64,000 nucleotides of DNA. Source: Bacteroidetes bacterium 46-16 (lineage in GTDB: Bacteria > Bacteroidota > Bacteroidia > Chitinophagales > Chitinophagaceae). Position numbers and translations under genes: made by a program. Below the pieces are notes generated by a model, which saw nothing but the letters and a program-made list of their open reading frames with translations, did not search any database and had not been told where the DNA came from. The DNA lies in assembly GCA_001897835.1 (NCBI GenBank), contig MKUN01000008.1:1-64000 (forward strand), read 5' to 3'. Below, in pieces: positions 1-8,922 of the stretch; position 1 is the stretch's first letter, and every line of letters begins with the position of its first letter.

Positions 1-50
1 AAACCTTTTGATCCGTAGTCAAATGCTCTATTCAGTTGAGCTACAAGGCC
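1..50 (-). tRNA. tRNA-Arg (anticodon ACG), partial
   Basis: Read on the minus strand from position 50, the sequence gives an acceptor strand GGCCTTG, a D-stem GCTC/GAGC, and an anticodon stem TTTGA/TCAAA closing a seven-base loop CTACGGA, whose anticodon is ACG (arginine). The 3' part (variable loop, T-arm, acceptor 3' strand) lies outside the window, so the acceptor pairing cannot be checked. Confidence 0.85.
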
Positions 51-140
51 ATTCCGTTTTACCGGATGGCAAAGGTATAATATTCCTGCCGATTATACAA
101 AAACTGTGTGCTTATCCTAAAATGAAATTATCATTGCAGC

Positions 141-614
141 ATGAATATCGAGATATGGAGCATTGGGAAAGAGAGTGACCCCTTTATTGAGGAGGGCCTG
201 CGGTATTATTTTAGCAAGACGAAACCATGGAACAGTGTGGAACTGCATGTGCTGCAACTGCCTAAAAAAGCCCTTACAACTGATACGGAACTGGCTAAAA
301 AACGCGAAGAAGAAATGATACTGAAACGCCTGCAACCCGCGCATTATCTCGTGCTGCTCGATGAAAAAGGCAAAATGCTTGACTCTGTGCAATGGGCGCA
401 GCAGTTCCAGCAAATGATGAATACAGGTGTTAAAACATTGGTAATATTAATAGGCGGGGCTTTTGGGGTCACAGAGGCCATCAAGAAACAGGCAAAGCAG
501 TGTTGGTCACTATCGGCGCTGGTTTTCCCGCATCAATTGGTGCGGCTCATTGTAGCCGAGCAGGTTTACAGGACCTTTAGCATTTTAAATAATTCACCTT
601 ATCATCACGTTTAA
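141..614 (+). CDS. rlmH: 23S rRNA (pseudouridine1915-N3)-methyltransferase RlmH
   Basis: The 157-residue product has the usual length and sequence pattern of RlmH, a SPOUT-fold methyltransferase that methylates pseudouridine 1915 in helix 69 of 23S rRNA using S-adenosylmethionine. The C-terminal half carries the glycine-rich cofactor loop (ILIGGAFGV, about residues 103-111) and the conserved tail LSALVFPHQLVRLIVAEQVYRT. The stop is followed after 33 bases by a rhomboid protease gene on the same strand, so the two may be co-transcribed. The identification is firm; the cytoplasmic, dimeric state is family knowledge. Confidence 0.95.
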   Translation: MNIEIWSIGKESDPFIEEGLRYYFSKTKPWNSVELHVLQLPKKALTTDTELAKKREEEMILKRLQPAHYLVLLDEKGKMLDSVQWAQQFQQMMNTGVKTLVILIGGAFGVTEAIKKQAKQCWSLSALVFPHQLVRLIVAEQVYRTFSILNNSPYHHV

Positions 615-647
615 CCGTTATTTTCGTTCCTTATTCAAGTTTTATTC

Positions 648-1265
648 ATGTCCGTTACACTCATCATAATTGCTGTTACTGCCATAGTATCCATTATGGC
701 CTTTAATAATGAGCTCCTGTTCAATAAACTTATACTATGGCCCAAAAGAATGAACAGTCCTGAAGAGTATTACCGCCTGCTTACCTCGGGCTTTATTCAT
801 GCCGATTGGGGTCATTTATTCTTTAACATGCTTACCCTCTATTTTTTTGGCTATGGCCAGGGCTATGGTGTTGAAGCTATTTTTCAAAGCCTTGGTAAGG
901 GTTTTGCCTATCCTATATTGTACCTCTTCGCAATAATTGTTGCTTCTATTCCTTCATTTATTAAAAATAGAAATAATGGCTATTACCGCTCGCTTGGCGC
1001 ATCGGGTGGAGTAGCGGCAATACTTTTCTCAAGCGTATATTTTTCACCATGGAATAAGATATATCTCATGTTTATACCTATTGGTATACCTGCCATACTT
1101 TTTGCAGGTCTGTATCTTGTCTATTGCGTATATATGGACAGGAGAGGAGGGAGCAACATTAATCATGGGGCACACTTCTGGGGTTCAGTCTTTGGTTTTG
1201 TATTTACTTTTATACTCGACCCCACACATGGCCAGATATTCATTCAGCAGATCATTCCGCAATAG
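648..1265 (+). CDS. rhomboid family intramembrane serine protease
   Basis: The 205-residue protein is strongly hydrophobic, with about six transmembrane segments. Rhomboid hallmarks are visible: HLFFNMLTLYFFG (the conserved HxxxN segment of TM2), GASGG with the catalytic serine at residue 119, and HGAHFWG with the catalytic histidine at residue 176. Rhomboids cleave transmembrane substrates within the membrane; the substrate here is unknown. It lies just downstream of rlmH, and its last 14 bases overlap tail-to-tail with tilS on the other strand. Confidence 0.92.
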   Translation: MSVTLIIIAVTAIVSIMAFNNELLFNKLILWPKRMNSPEEYYRLLTSGFIHADWGHLFFNMLTLYFFGYGQGYGVEAIFQSLGKGFAYPILYLFAIIVASIPSFIKNRNNGYYRSLGASGGVAAILFSSVYFSPWNKIYLMFIPIGIPAILFAGLYLVYCVYMDRRGGSNINHGAHFWGSVFGFVFTFILDPTHGQIFIQQIIPQ

Positions 1266-2616
1266 TTTTTATACGGCATAAAAGCACCTGTTCTGTACTG
1301 CCCTTTATCTTAAAACGTTCATCGGGCCGCATGCCGCAAAGCCACAGTATCCTTTTTTTGCTCTCGAGCACCCATACATGTTCTTTTTCATGCAGGGGTA
1401 CTTTTTCATTGATCAGGTAGCGGCTCACTTTTTTCTTTTTCATGCCCATGCCAAGAGGATAAAAGTAGTCGCCTATACGCCATTTACGTAAGATAAGGGG
1501 GAACTCAATGTTCTTCAGGTCAAGACAGGCTATATGCGGATCTGTAGGTGCCTGTGCAGGCTTGTCTTCAATTGCAAAGGAGAAATGTGCGCGTCCCGTC
1601 TCTATTTCGCAAGGTGCAGCTTCTATAAGTATGGTGTCAGTACTGGCGGCAGGCACCGTCGTGATGACAAGAAAATCCCTGTTCCTGATCACCCGGTGTG
1701 TATCAGAGCTTATATAGCGCCCGCTTTCTGCATCCATAAGCTGCATTATATGAGGTACCTGTGCAGCAGTGAAGCCAAAGGGCGTAAAAAGTTCATAGCA
1801 AATGGTTTCGATCGCCTCCCGCTTTTTCAGTTTTCGTATCGGGATGTAAATATCCCGGCCCCGTTTCTCCGATAGTTTTTTTCGTTCCTGTTCTATCGTT
1901 TTCCGGTATAGCGTCTCTACCTGTGCAAAGCGGGCGATACTGTCATTTAAGTTCGATACTACTCCCGGAAAATATTCCTGTATGGCAGGTATTATTCTAT
2001 TCCTTATTGCATTTCGCTGGTACACATCTGTACTGTTCGATGCGTCGTTGCGATAAGGTATGTTGTGTTCTGCTGCATAGGCTAATATCTCCTCTTTTTG
2101 GGCCCAGAGCATGGGGCGGATGATGTGCTCATTTTTTTCCCGGATGCCATGCAGCCCGCTGATGCCTGTACCTTTGAAGAGGTTCATCATTAATGTTTCT
2201 ACGTTATCGTTGGCATGATGAGCGGTTGCCAGGTAGCTGTAACCATGCTCCCGGCAAATCATGTCCAGCCATTCGTAGCGCAATATTCGGGCAGTTTCCT
2301 GTACACCTTTTTTCCATTCTGCGGTTTTCTTTTTGGTGTCAAAACGTACATGGTGAAAGCTGGTATTGTGGCGCAGAGCCCAGTCATGCACCAGCGATTC
2401 GTCAAGGTCAGCTTCAATGCCCCGTAGTTGGAAATTGCAATGCGCAATGCCAAAAGATATATTGTTGCTTAAGAACAAGTGAGCCATTACCATTGAGTCT
2501 ACACCACCGCTTACAGCAAGCAGTATCTTTTGCTCTTGCGCTGCAAATTTTTTCTTAAGCCAGTTGTTCCTGAAATCCTGTAGCAATGTTATCGTTTTAA
2601 TAGGCAAGGTCTTCAT
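1252..2616 (-). CDS. tilS: tRNA(Ile)-lysidine synthase TilS
   Basis: TilS modifies C34 of the CAU-anticodon tRNA-Ile to lysidine with ATP and lysine, which makes it read AUA codons. Near the N-terminus is the N-type ATP pyrophosphatase P-loop SGGVDS, followed by the family motif HHANDNVET and FKGTGISGLHGI; the C-terminal TilS domain contains a dense KKKKVSRYLIN tRNA-binding stretch. The open frame extends 23 codons further upstream, but ATG 2616 is preferred because it gives the usual N-terminus and has a purine-rich AGGGGG just upstream. It overlaps the end of the upstream TPR gene by 20 bases, suggesting translational coupling. Confidence 0.93.
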   Translation of the reverse strand: MKTLPIKTITLLQDFRNNWLKKKFAAQEQKILLAVSGGVDSMVMAHLFLSNNISFGIAHCNFQLRGIEADLDESLVHDWALRHNTSFHHVRFDTKKKTAEWKKGVQETARILRYEWLDMICREHGYSYLATAHHANDNVETLMMNLFKGTGISGLHGIREKNEHIIRPMLWAQKEEILAYAAEHNIPYRNDASNSTDVYQRNAIRNRIIPAIQEYFPGVVSNLNDSIARFAQVETLYRKTIEQERKKLSEKRGRDIYIPIRKLKKREAIETICYELFTPFGFTAAQVPHIMQLMDAESGRYISSDTHRVIRNRDFLVITTVPAASTDTILIEAAPCEIETGRAHFSFAIEDKPAQAPTDPHIACLDLKNIEFPLILRKWRIGDYFYPLGMGMKKKKVSRYLINEKVPLHEKEHVWVLESKKRILWLCGMRPDERFKIKGSTEQVLLCRIKTIAE

Positions 2617-2911
2617 AAGCCCCCTGCAATTCGTTATAGCTATGCATATCCCCTGCGGCCTTTGCCTGTACCATGCCATTTTCATAAACGCCTATTGCTT
2701 CCTGCTGCGCACCGGTACGCTCCAGCAGCTTGCCCAGGTGGTAATAGGTGGCTACATAGCCGGGGTCGGTACCCAGGTTGTGTTCAAAGAGTAGCTTTGC
2801 ATCGTTGTCCTTGCCGGCCTTTATATATTCAAGTGCCAGGGCATGGTTTAAAAAGCAGTCATCAGGCGATGCTTGTAAAAATTGAAGCAACTTTTCTATC
2901 CTTTCGCTCAT
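2597..2911 (-). CDS. small tetratricopeptide repeat protein
   Basis: This 104-residue protein contains about two to three TPR-like helical hairpins: NHALALEYIKAGKDNDAKLLFEHNL and then a stretch YYHLGKLLERTGAQQEAIGVY with the typical G/A/Y spacing. There is no signal peptide, so it is probably a cytoplasmic protein-interaction module. It sits directly upstream of tilS and overlaps it by 20 bases, so the two are probably one transcription unit. No partner can be named from sequence. Confidence 0.8.
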   Translation of the reverse strand: MSERIEKLLQFLQASPDDCFLNHALALEYIKAGKDNDAKLLFEHNLGTDPGYVATYYHLGKLLERTGAQQEAIGVYENGMVQAKAAGDMHSYNELQGAYEDLAY

Positions 2912-2950
2912 AAACCTGTAAAATTAGTAAAGCCTGGAAACATTAAGTAA

Positions 2951-2980
2951 AAAAATAAGGCTGCATAAGCAGCCTTACCG
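2951..2980 (-). terminator. rho-independent terminator
   Basis: A perfect 9-bp stem TAAGGCTGC (2956-2964) / GCAGCCTTA (2969-2977) with a 4-base loop is followed, in the minus direction, by a run of Ts. It lies just after the stop of the secreted PNGase F-like gene and ends its transcript before the TPR-tilS pair. Confidence 0.85.
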
Positions 2981-3010
2981 GGTTTAGTGTATGTAAGAGA
3001 AAACGTGGCC

Positions 3011-4972
3011 TTATTTAGCGATCAGCAGGCGGGTCTGCAGTTTGGCCTCTGCATTGGCCCTGTCGCTGTATATTACGGTGTACATGCCATTTGCCAGGTT
3101 GGCAACATTCAATATAGCTGTAGTGCTGTTGCAGTTTTGCGTCAATACGGTCCTGCCCAGGGCGTCTACCAGGCTTACAGTACCTGATATATTGGCTATG
3201 CCGCTGATGCTTACGGTAACCGCTGACTGTGCAGGGTTGGGGTAAGCTGCAACAGATGCAGGTGTAGCAGATAAATTCTCTACGCCTACACCAAAGCCCT
3301 GCGTGGTAAAGTACTGGTTAAAACCACAGCCAAAATCATCGTGGTAGGTACCGGAGTTAACATTGCCGTTCAATGAAATTGTGCCAAATGGCAGCTTTTT
3401 TATCTGGATATAGCCGGCAGTAACACCACCTACCTGGTCCCAAACCCACCAATGAAGGCCGTCGCAGCTACCATCCTTTACTACCATTTTATAGCAGCCC
3501 CTTGGCAGGAAAACAGTATCGGTATAAATGGTGTTTATGCTGCTGGTAATGCGCTGGGCCACTACATTGTTCGACTGGTCAAATATTTGCCATGTGGTTT
3601 CGCAATTGCCTTGCTGGTCGGTTTCGCTATTGGTTTTCATTTGCACCAGGAACTGGCTCGGCCACAGTGGCGCAGGCATGAAATAGGATGACATTGTATT
3701 GTTGGTCGCATCATCGTCGGCATTCCCGTTCACTTCCATGATCTTTGTTGTGAATTTATGGAGGTTATTGTCGGAAATGGTATCGAGGTAGGGCAGGTGC
3801 GGTAGTGTTATTATTGTATCCTGTAAGGAATTCAGGTTGCCATTCCATGTATAGTCGGTTACCGGCTCATTCTCTGCACCATACTGGAAATGTATCGACG
3901 TAATTGCAGTTGCCCCGGTGTTTTTTACATGTATAGTTGGTGAGCCGCAAACCGGGTTTGCCCTGAAACTGCCTTCGTAATTTGTAGGCGCAATGATATC
4001 ATCCAGCGATGCATCTACAGTTTTGTTCATGCTGCCGTGGTAGAAGAGTTGGGCCTCTGTGGTATAGCTGCCACCACCATTGCCTGTATAAGGCTGGAAA
4101 TTTATTTCCACATCGAAATTGTTGCCTGCTACAATGCCAGGCAGGTTGTGATAGTTAGGCCGTACCAGTGCACCGGGGCACCAGTTGGCTCTTTCATAAA
4201 GCCATGTGCCCGATTGAGGATAAAGGTCATTAAGACCACAGTCGTTGCGCCAGATATCGGTATGTGCTACCTGGTTATTATTGAGCATTACTTCGTAATA
4301 CCTTGAAAGGAATTCGCAGCATTGGTTGTTATCGCTGCCATGACCGGTAATGGTAAGTTTCAGGTCGGTGCTCTGTGTACCTGTGGGTGCCGTTTCATTC
4401 ACGGATTGGAAATTGGTATCTATTGGTATGGCATTGCCATAGCCGAAGCTTCCGTTCCAGAGGCGTGTTATGCCTTTTACATCACGATCGGGTGTGCCCT
4501 CGATAAAGGCAAATTTTACATTGGCAGTAAAACCGCCTGAATAGCCCGAATAAAGGATACGCATGGTAGCACTATTCTTCAGCACAGGGTAGTAGTCGGT
4601 CACATCGTATATGTACCGCTGCGTCCAGCTCCACGGAGTATGTGGGGCACCTGCATTGGCATAAGGTGATATGAGGCGGGCGAGTTCCAGTGTATCCCCG
4701 CTTGGGGTCATTAAGTAATTTGTTATGGTATAATCCCAGTCGCCGCAGTATTGCGGGTTGCCCGGGCATTGGTATTTACCCAAAGTGAATATCATATATA
4801 TCTTGCGATAGGTAACAGATCCGTTCGGAAAGGTTACCGTAGTATCGAAGTTATTGTAATAATCCAGCCATTTGTCATAATGCGCCTGTACCCAGGTAGT
4901 ATCGCCGGGGCTTGCCTGCGCACCATAGCCTATGAACAATGCGCACAGTAATACATAAAAGTGTTTCCTCAT
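3011..4972 (-). CDS. secreted peptide-N-glycosidase F-like protein with type A T9SS sorting domain
   Basis: The 653-residue protein starts with a clear signal peptide (MRKHFYVLLCALFIGYGAQA). The N-terminal half (about residues 40-320) resembles the two beta-sandwich PNGase F fold: QYCGDWDYTITNYL, then RYIYDVTDYYPVL and a region on strain or glycan contact. PNGase F cleaves the amide link between N-glycans and asparagine; I cannot confirm that all catalytic residues are present, so activity is inferred. The C-terminal ~85 residues (AYPNPAQSAVTVSI ... LANGMYTVIYSD ... LLIAK) are a classical type A sorting domain for secretion by the type IX system. It is a single gene with its own terminator. 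Confidence 0.8.
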   Translation of the reverse strand: MRKHFYVLLCALFIGYGAQASPGDTTWVQAHYDKWLDYYNNFDTTVTFPNGSVTYRKIYMIFTLGKYQCPGNPQYCGDWDYTITNYLMTPSGDTLELARLISPYANAGAPHTPWSWTQRYIYDVTDYYPVLKNSATMRILYSGYSGGFTANVKFAFIEGTPDRDVKGITRLWNGSFGYGNAIPIDTNFQSVNETAPTGTQSTDLKLTITGHGSDNNQCCEFLSRYYEVMLNNNQVAHTDIWRNDCGLNDLYPQSGTWLYERANWCPGALVRPNYHNLPGIVAGNNFDVEINFQPYTGNGGGSYTTEAQLFYHGSMNKTVDASLDDIIAPTNYEGSFRANPVCGSPTIHVKNTGATAITSIHFQYGAENEPVTDYTWNGNLNSLQDTIITLPHLPYLDTISDNNLHKFTTKIMEVNGNADDDATNNTMSSYFMPAPLWPSQFLVQMKTNSETDQQGNCETTWQIFDQSNNVVAQRITSSINTIYTDTVFLPRGCYKMVVKDGSCDGLHWWVWDQVGGVTAGYIQIKKLPFGTISLNGNVNSGTYHDDFGCGFNQYFTTQGFGVGVENLSATPASVAAYPNPAQSAVTVSISGIANISGTVSLVDALGRTVLTQNCNSTTAILNVANLANGMYTVIYSDRANAEAKLQTRLLIAK

Positions 4973-5072
4973 TAGTATATATTTTATTAAAGCAGGGTTA
5001 AAGTTACAGTTAAATCAGCTATACGGGTAATACTATTTTAACATTGATAATGAAAAGCTGCATATAATAGAG

Positions 5073-5080
5073 TACCTTTG
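5073..5080 (+). promoter_or_regulatory. putative -7 promoter element of der
   Basis: TACCTTTG matches the Bacteroidota -7 consensus TAnnTTTG and lies 18 bases before the der start codon. No convincing -33 TTTG is seen at the usual distance, so this is a motif-based suggestion. Confidence 0.45.
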
Positions 5081-5097
5081 CAGGCCAAAATTAAATT

Positions 5098-6411
5098 ATG
5101 CCGGGATTTACCGTAGCTATAGTGGGCAGGCCAAATGTGGGGAAATCAACTCTCTTCAACCGTTTGCTGGAACAAAGGAAGGCCATTGTTGACGATGTGA
5201 GCGGCGTTACACGCGACCGGCAATATGGTATTGCTGAATGGAATGGTAAAAATTTCAATATAATTGATACCGGTGGTTTCGTTGCCCGTTCGGAGGATGT
5301 TTTTGAGCGTGAGATCCGCAAACAGGTACAGATAGCCCTCGATGAGGCCGATCTGCTGCTTTTTGTTGTAGATACCCTTACCGGTATCACCGACCAGGAC
5401 GAGGAAATGGCGGATATCTTGCGTCGCTCCTCCAAACCGGTTTTGCTGGTAGTGAATAAAGTGGATAATGCCGAACGTGCGCTTTATGCGACCGAATTTT
5501 ATGCTTTGGGTTTTGAGCAGGTTTTCTTCTTGTCCTCCATATCAGGCAGTGGCACCGGCGAATTGCTTGATGAGGTGGCCGCACATATCCCGCCCCCTGA
5601 AGAAGAAGAGGAAGAAGAAGTACATATCCCTCAGTTTGCGATCATCGGCCAGCCCAATGCGGGGAAATCTACCCTGCTCAATGCATTGATCGGGCAGGAG
5701 CGCACCATTGTATCAGATATACCTGGCACTACAAGAGATACCATACACACCCATTATAAACTGTTTGGTAAAGATTTTACCCTCATCGATACGGCAGGTC
5801 TGCGTAAGAAAAAGAATGTAAGCGAGGACCTTGAGTTCTATTCCGTGATACGCGCCATACGTGCAATGGATGGCGCTGATGTATGTATGCTGCTGATAGA
5901 TGCGGAAAAGGGTATGACTGCGCAGGATGTTAATATTTTCAGCCTGGCTACCCGTAAAGGCAAGGGCATTGTGCTGCTGGTGAACAAATGGGACCTTATG
6001 GAAAAAGAGACCAACACTGCAAGGGACTACGAAAAAGAAATAAAGGACAGGATCGCTCCTTTTACGGATGTGCCGATAATATTCATATCAGCACAGGATA
6101 AAAAACGCATCTTCCAGGCCATGGAAAAGGCGCTGGAAGTATATGATAACCGTAGCCGTAACGTGGCCACCTCACAACTAAATGATATCCTGCTGCCGGA
6201 AATAGAACGCTACCCGCCACCCATGTCGCGTGGACACTCGGTTAAGATCAAGTTCATCACCCAGCTTCCGGTTGCGGTGCCTTCATTTGCATTTTTTGCC
6301 AATTACCCTGATGCCATAAAGGATTCGTACAAGAACTTTTTAGAGAACAAATTGCGCAGCCATTTCAATTTCAGTGGTGTACCCATAAGGGTATTCTTCA
6401 GGAAGAAATAG
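5098..6411 (+). CDS. der: GTPase Der (EngA), ribosome assembly
   Basis: Der is an essential two-GTPase-domain protein needed for 50S ribosomal subunit assembly. The 437-residue product shows both G domains: GRPNVGKS at residues 10-17 with DTGG and NKVD, and GQPNAGKS at residues 184-191 with DTAG and NKWD. A KH-like C-terminal domain follows (VKIKFITQLPVAVPSFAFFANYP, ending in PIRVFFRKK). Between the domains is a very acidic linker of consecutive glutamates (about residues 164-173). The start is preceded by an AT-rich leader without a Shine-Dalgarno sequence, which is usual for this phylum. Confidence 0.97.
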   Translation: MPGFTVAIVGRPNVGKSTLFNRLLEQRKAIVDDVSGVTRDRQYGIAEWNGKNFNIIDTGGFVARSEDVFEREIRKQVQIALDEADLLLFVVDTLTGITDQDEEMADILRRSSKPVLLVVNKVDNAERALYATEFYALGFEQVFFLSSISGSGTGELLDEVAAHIPPPEEEEEEEVHIPQFAIIGQPNAGKSTLLNALIGQERTIVSDIPGTTRDTIHTHYKLFGKDFTLIDTAGLRKKKNVSEDLEFYSVIRAIRAMDGADVCMLLIDAEKGMTAQDVNIFSLATRKGKGIVLLVNKWDLMEKETNTARDYEKEIKDRIAPFTDVPIIFISAQDKKRIFQAMEKALEVYDNRSRNVATSQLNDILLPEIERYPPPMSRGHSVKIKFITQLPVAVPSFAFFANYPDAIKDSYKNFLENKLRSHFNFSGVPIRVFFRKK

Positions 6412-6484
6412 CAGGGCTTTAAACTTTTACTTTTCAACTTAGCGATGCTATGGCCGGATCATCGCAAAAAATAGACAGACGCAT

Positions 6485-7792
6485 TTGAAGACGAAGAAAC
6501 TAAAACGGGATAAGGTGAACATCATTACACTTGGCTGCTCCAAGAATATGGTGGACAGCGAAGTGCTGAGCGGACAGCTTAATGCCAATGGTATTAAAGT
6601 GGTGCATGAGAACGGGCGCCTTGATCATAATATAGTGGTGGTGAACACTTGTGGCTTTATTGATAAGGCAAAAGAAGAAAGCATCAATACTATACTGGAA
6701 CAGGTGGGCCTGAAAAAAGAAGGACGGCTCGATAAAGTGTACGTTACAGGTTGCCTTAGTGAGCGCTATCGCCATGATCTGTTGAAGGAAATACCCGAAG
6801 TGGATGCATGGTTTGGCACTATGGAATTACCGCTTATCCTGAAGCAGTTCAATGCAGATTATAAGCAGGAACTGGTTGGGGAACGTTTATTGAGTACGCC
6901 AAAACATTACGCATACCTTAAAATTTCGGAAGGATGTAACCGTACCTGTGCTTTCTGCGCCATACCGCTGATGCGTGGCGGCCATGTATCTAAACCCATT
7001 GAAGAGGTAGTGGCCGAAGCGAAACGGCTGGTACAAATGGGCGTAAAGGAGATCATGCTCATCGCACAGGAGCTCACTTATTACGGGCTGGATATTTATA
7101 AAAAACGTGCTCTGCCCGAATTGCTGAAGCACCTTTCTGATGTTCCGGGCCTGCACTGGATCAGGCTGCATTATGCATACCCTTCAAAATTTCCGCTTGA
7201 GGTGCTGGATGTGATGCGTGAAAGAGATAATATCTGCAATTATCTCGATATGCCACTGCAGCATATCTCAGACCATATGCTGAAGGCCATGAAGCGCCAG
7301 ATGGATAAGCAGGAGATATACGACCTGCTGGCTGCCATACGCGACAGGGTGCCCGGCATATGTATACGTACTACATTGATCGCTGGCTTTCCCGGCGAAA
7401 CACGCGATGATGTGGAAGAACTGAAAACATTCCTTGAGGATGTACGCCTCGATCGTGTGGGCATCTTTACTTATTCGCATGAAGAGAATACCTCGGCATA
7501 CGACCTGCCCGATACCTTAAGTGCAGAAGAAAAAGAAGCACGCGCCCAGGAAGTAATGGAAGTGCAGCAGGAAATATCCTACGAAAAGAACCAGGATAAG
7601 GTTGGCAAAGAGTTTAAGGTGATCGTCGATAAGCTGGAAGCCGGTCGCTATCTTGGCCGTACTGAGTTTGACAGTGTAGAGGTGGATAACGAGGTTATTA
7701 TCCAGGCAGATAAGGAACTGCCGATCGGCGATTTTGTGAATGTACGTATCACAAAGGCATATGATTACGACCTCGAAGGTGAAGTGATCTGA
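6485..7792 (+). CDS. rimO: ribosomal protein S12 methylthiotransferase RimO
   Basis: RimO is a radical SAM enzyme that adds a methylthio group to an aspartate of ribosomal protein S12. The 435-residue product has the three-part family layout: an N-terminal UPF0004 domain (NIITLGCSKNMVDSEVL, conserved Cys, VVNTCGFI), the radical SAM core with C151, C155 and C158 in CNRTCAFC, and a C-terminal TRAM domain (DKLEAGRYLGRTEFDSVEVD). The S12-enzyme signature is favoured over MiaB by GCSKNMVDSE. The only plausible start is TTG at 6485. It lies 73 bases after der on the same strand. Confidence 0.95.
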   Translation: MKTKKLKRDKVNIITLGCSKNMVDSEVLSGQLNANGIKVVHENGRLDHNIVVVNTCGFIDKAKEESINTILEQVGLKKEGRLDKVYVTGCLSERYRHDLLKEIPEVDAWFGTMELPLILKQFNADYKQELVGERLLSTPKHYAYLKISEGCNRTCAFCAIPLMRGGHVSKPIEEVVAEAKRLVQMGVKEIMLIAQELTYYGLDIYKKRALPELLKHLSDVPGLHWIRLHYAYPSKFPLEVLDVMRERDNICNYLDMPLQHISDHMLKAMKRQMDKQEIYDLLAAIRDRVPGICIRTTLIAGFPGETRDDVEELKTFLEDVRLDRVGIFTYSHEENTSAYDLPDTLSAEEKEARAQEVMEVQQEISYEKNQDKVGKEFKVIVDKLEAGRYLGRTEFDSVEVDNEVIIQADKELPIGDFVNVRITKAYDYDLEGEVI

Positions 7793-7816
7793 TATCTTTG
7801 AATGATTATTGTATGG

Positions 7817-8485
7817 CTAAGCCATCCGATAATGTTTTCCTGGCAAAGTCTTAATAAGTCCCTGCATTTCCAGCATCAATAGGGTAGAGGCCAGTTGCGA
7901 CCCGCCCAACCCGGTTTGATAATACAGGTCATCTGCATGTACAGAATCTTTGGTCTGCAATATGTCAATGATCTTCTGCTCTTCGGGTGCCAGGTTCAGG
8001 AATAGTTGTTTTTGTACCGTTTTATGTTTTGTGCCCTTATTCCAGTTCATTAGTTCCAGCAGGTCTTCCGGGCCGGTTATCATTGCGGCGATATTGCTGC
8101 GTATCAGGTCATTGCATCCTGCCGACCTGGTATCGCTTACCCGGCCGGGAAATGCGGCCACTTCGCGGTTGTAACCACTGGCCATATATGCAGTAATGAG
8201 TGATCCTCCCGCTTTATCACTTTCTACGATCACGGTCACATCGCTTATGCCGGCTACTATCCTGTTCCGCATGGGGAAGTTTGTGCGATCGGGGTTAGTG
8301 CCCGATGGGAATTCTGTAAGCAAGCCGCCATTTTGCAGCATATCTTTTGCCAGGTGCTTATGGCTTGCCGGGTATATTCGGTCCAGCCCGTGTCCCAACC
8401 CTGCTATTGTGGAGATACCCAGCTCCACGCTCTTTTTGTGTGCTATGCCATCTATGCCAAAGGCAAGACCACTTACAGCCTGAGA
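7817..8485 (-). pseudogene. dprA: dprA, 5'-truncated (DNA processing protein A)
   Basis: DprA loads RecA on incoming single-stranded DNA during natural transformation. The C-terminal two thirds are preserved: VSGLAFGIDGIAH, GHGLDRIYPASH, FPMRNRIVAGISD, GGSLITAYMASGYNREV and a C-terminal winged-helix domain (DLYYQTGLGGSQLASTLLMLE). The homology continues upstream of the GTG at 8428 to SQAVSGLAFG and is then cut by an in-frame TAA at 8486-8488. A normal DprA is about 360 residues; roughly the first 130-150, including the GSR motif of the Rossmann fold, are missing. Only 17 bases separate the break from the arsC stop, so an arsenic operon seems to have replaced the 5' end. A shortened protein could still be made from GTG 8428. 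Confidence 0.85.
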
Positions 8486-8502
8486 TTAAAGTGGGCGAAG
8501 CT

Positions 8503-8922
8503 TTAAGCTATGTTATCCTTTACGAACTGTTCACAATATGTTTTTATTTCGTCCCTTACTTTCCTGAATGATCCTATTACGTCTTCATCAGTCCCTTTTG
8601 CTTTGGCCGGGTCGGGAAAGTTGTAGTGAAACTGCCTGGCTCTCGAAGGGAAATAAGGGCAGTTTTCTTTGGCATTGTCGCAGACCGTTATCACAAAATC
8701 AAAGTCTATGTTGCGGTATTCGTCAATATGATTTGACGTATGCCCGCTGATATCGATGCCATCTTCTTTCATTACTTCCACAGCCTTGGGGTTTACGCCA
8801 TGAGTTTCTATCCCTGCGCTGAATACTTGTGCTTTATCTCCTGCAAAGTGCCGCATATAGCCTTCGGCCATCTGGCTCCGGCAGCTATTGCCCGTGCAAA
8901 GAATTAATATTTTTTTCACCAT
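8503..8922 (-). CDS. arsC: arsenate reductase ArsC, low-molecular-weight phosphatase type
   Basis: This 139-residue enzyme reduces arsenate to arsenite for export, with electrons relayed through a cysteine triad to thioredoxin. The P-loop CTGNSCRS (C9 to R15) and the two redox cysteines C81 and C88 (CDNAKENC) align in spacing with the thioredoxin-coupled ArsC of Gram-positive bacteria (C10, C82, C89). It overlaps the 3' end of the acr3 gene by 38 bases, so the two are tightly coupled. It is the last gene of the ars operon and ends next to the broken dprA. Confidence 0.94.
   Translation of the reverse strand: MVKKILILCTGNSCRSQMAEGYMRHFAGDKAQVFSAGIETHGVNPKAVEVMKEDGIDISGHTSNHIDEYRNIDFDFVITVCDNAKENCPYFPSRARQFHYNFPDPAKAKGTDEDVIGSFRKVRDEIKTYCEQFVKDNIA

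Noticed and set aside
1534-1875. Plus-strand frames within tilS and other long genes
   Set aside because: They lie antisense to well-supported genes and show no domain or ribosome binding context.
7817-8428. A complete short DprA-like protein
   Set aside because: DprA homology continues for 19 codons upstream of the GTG and is cut by a stop, so the gene is a truncated remnant rather than a naturally short form.
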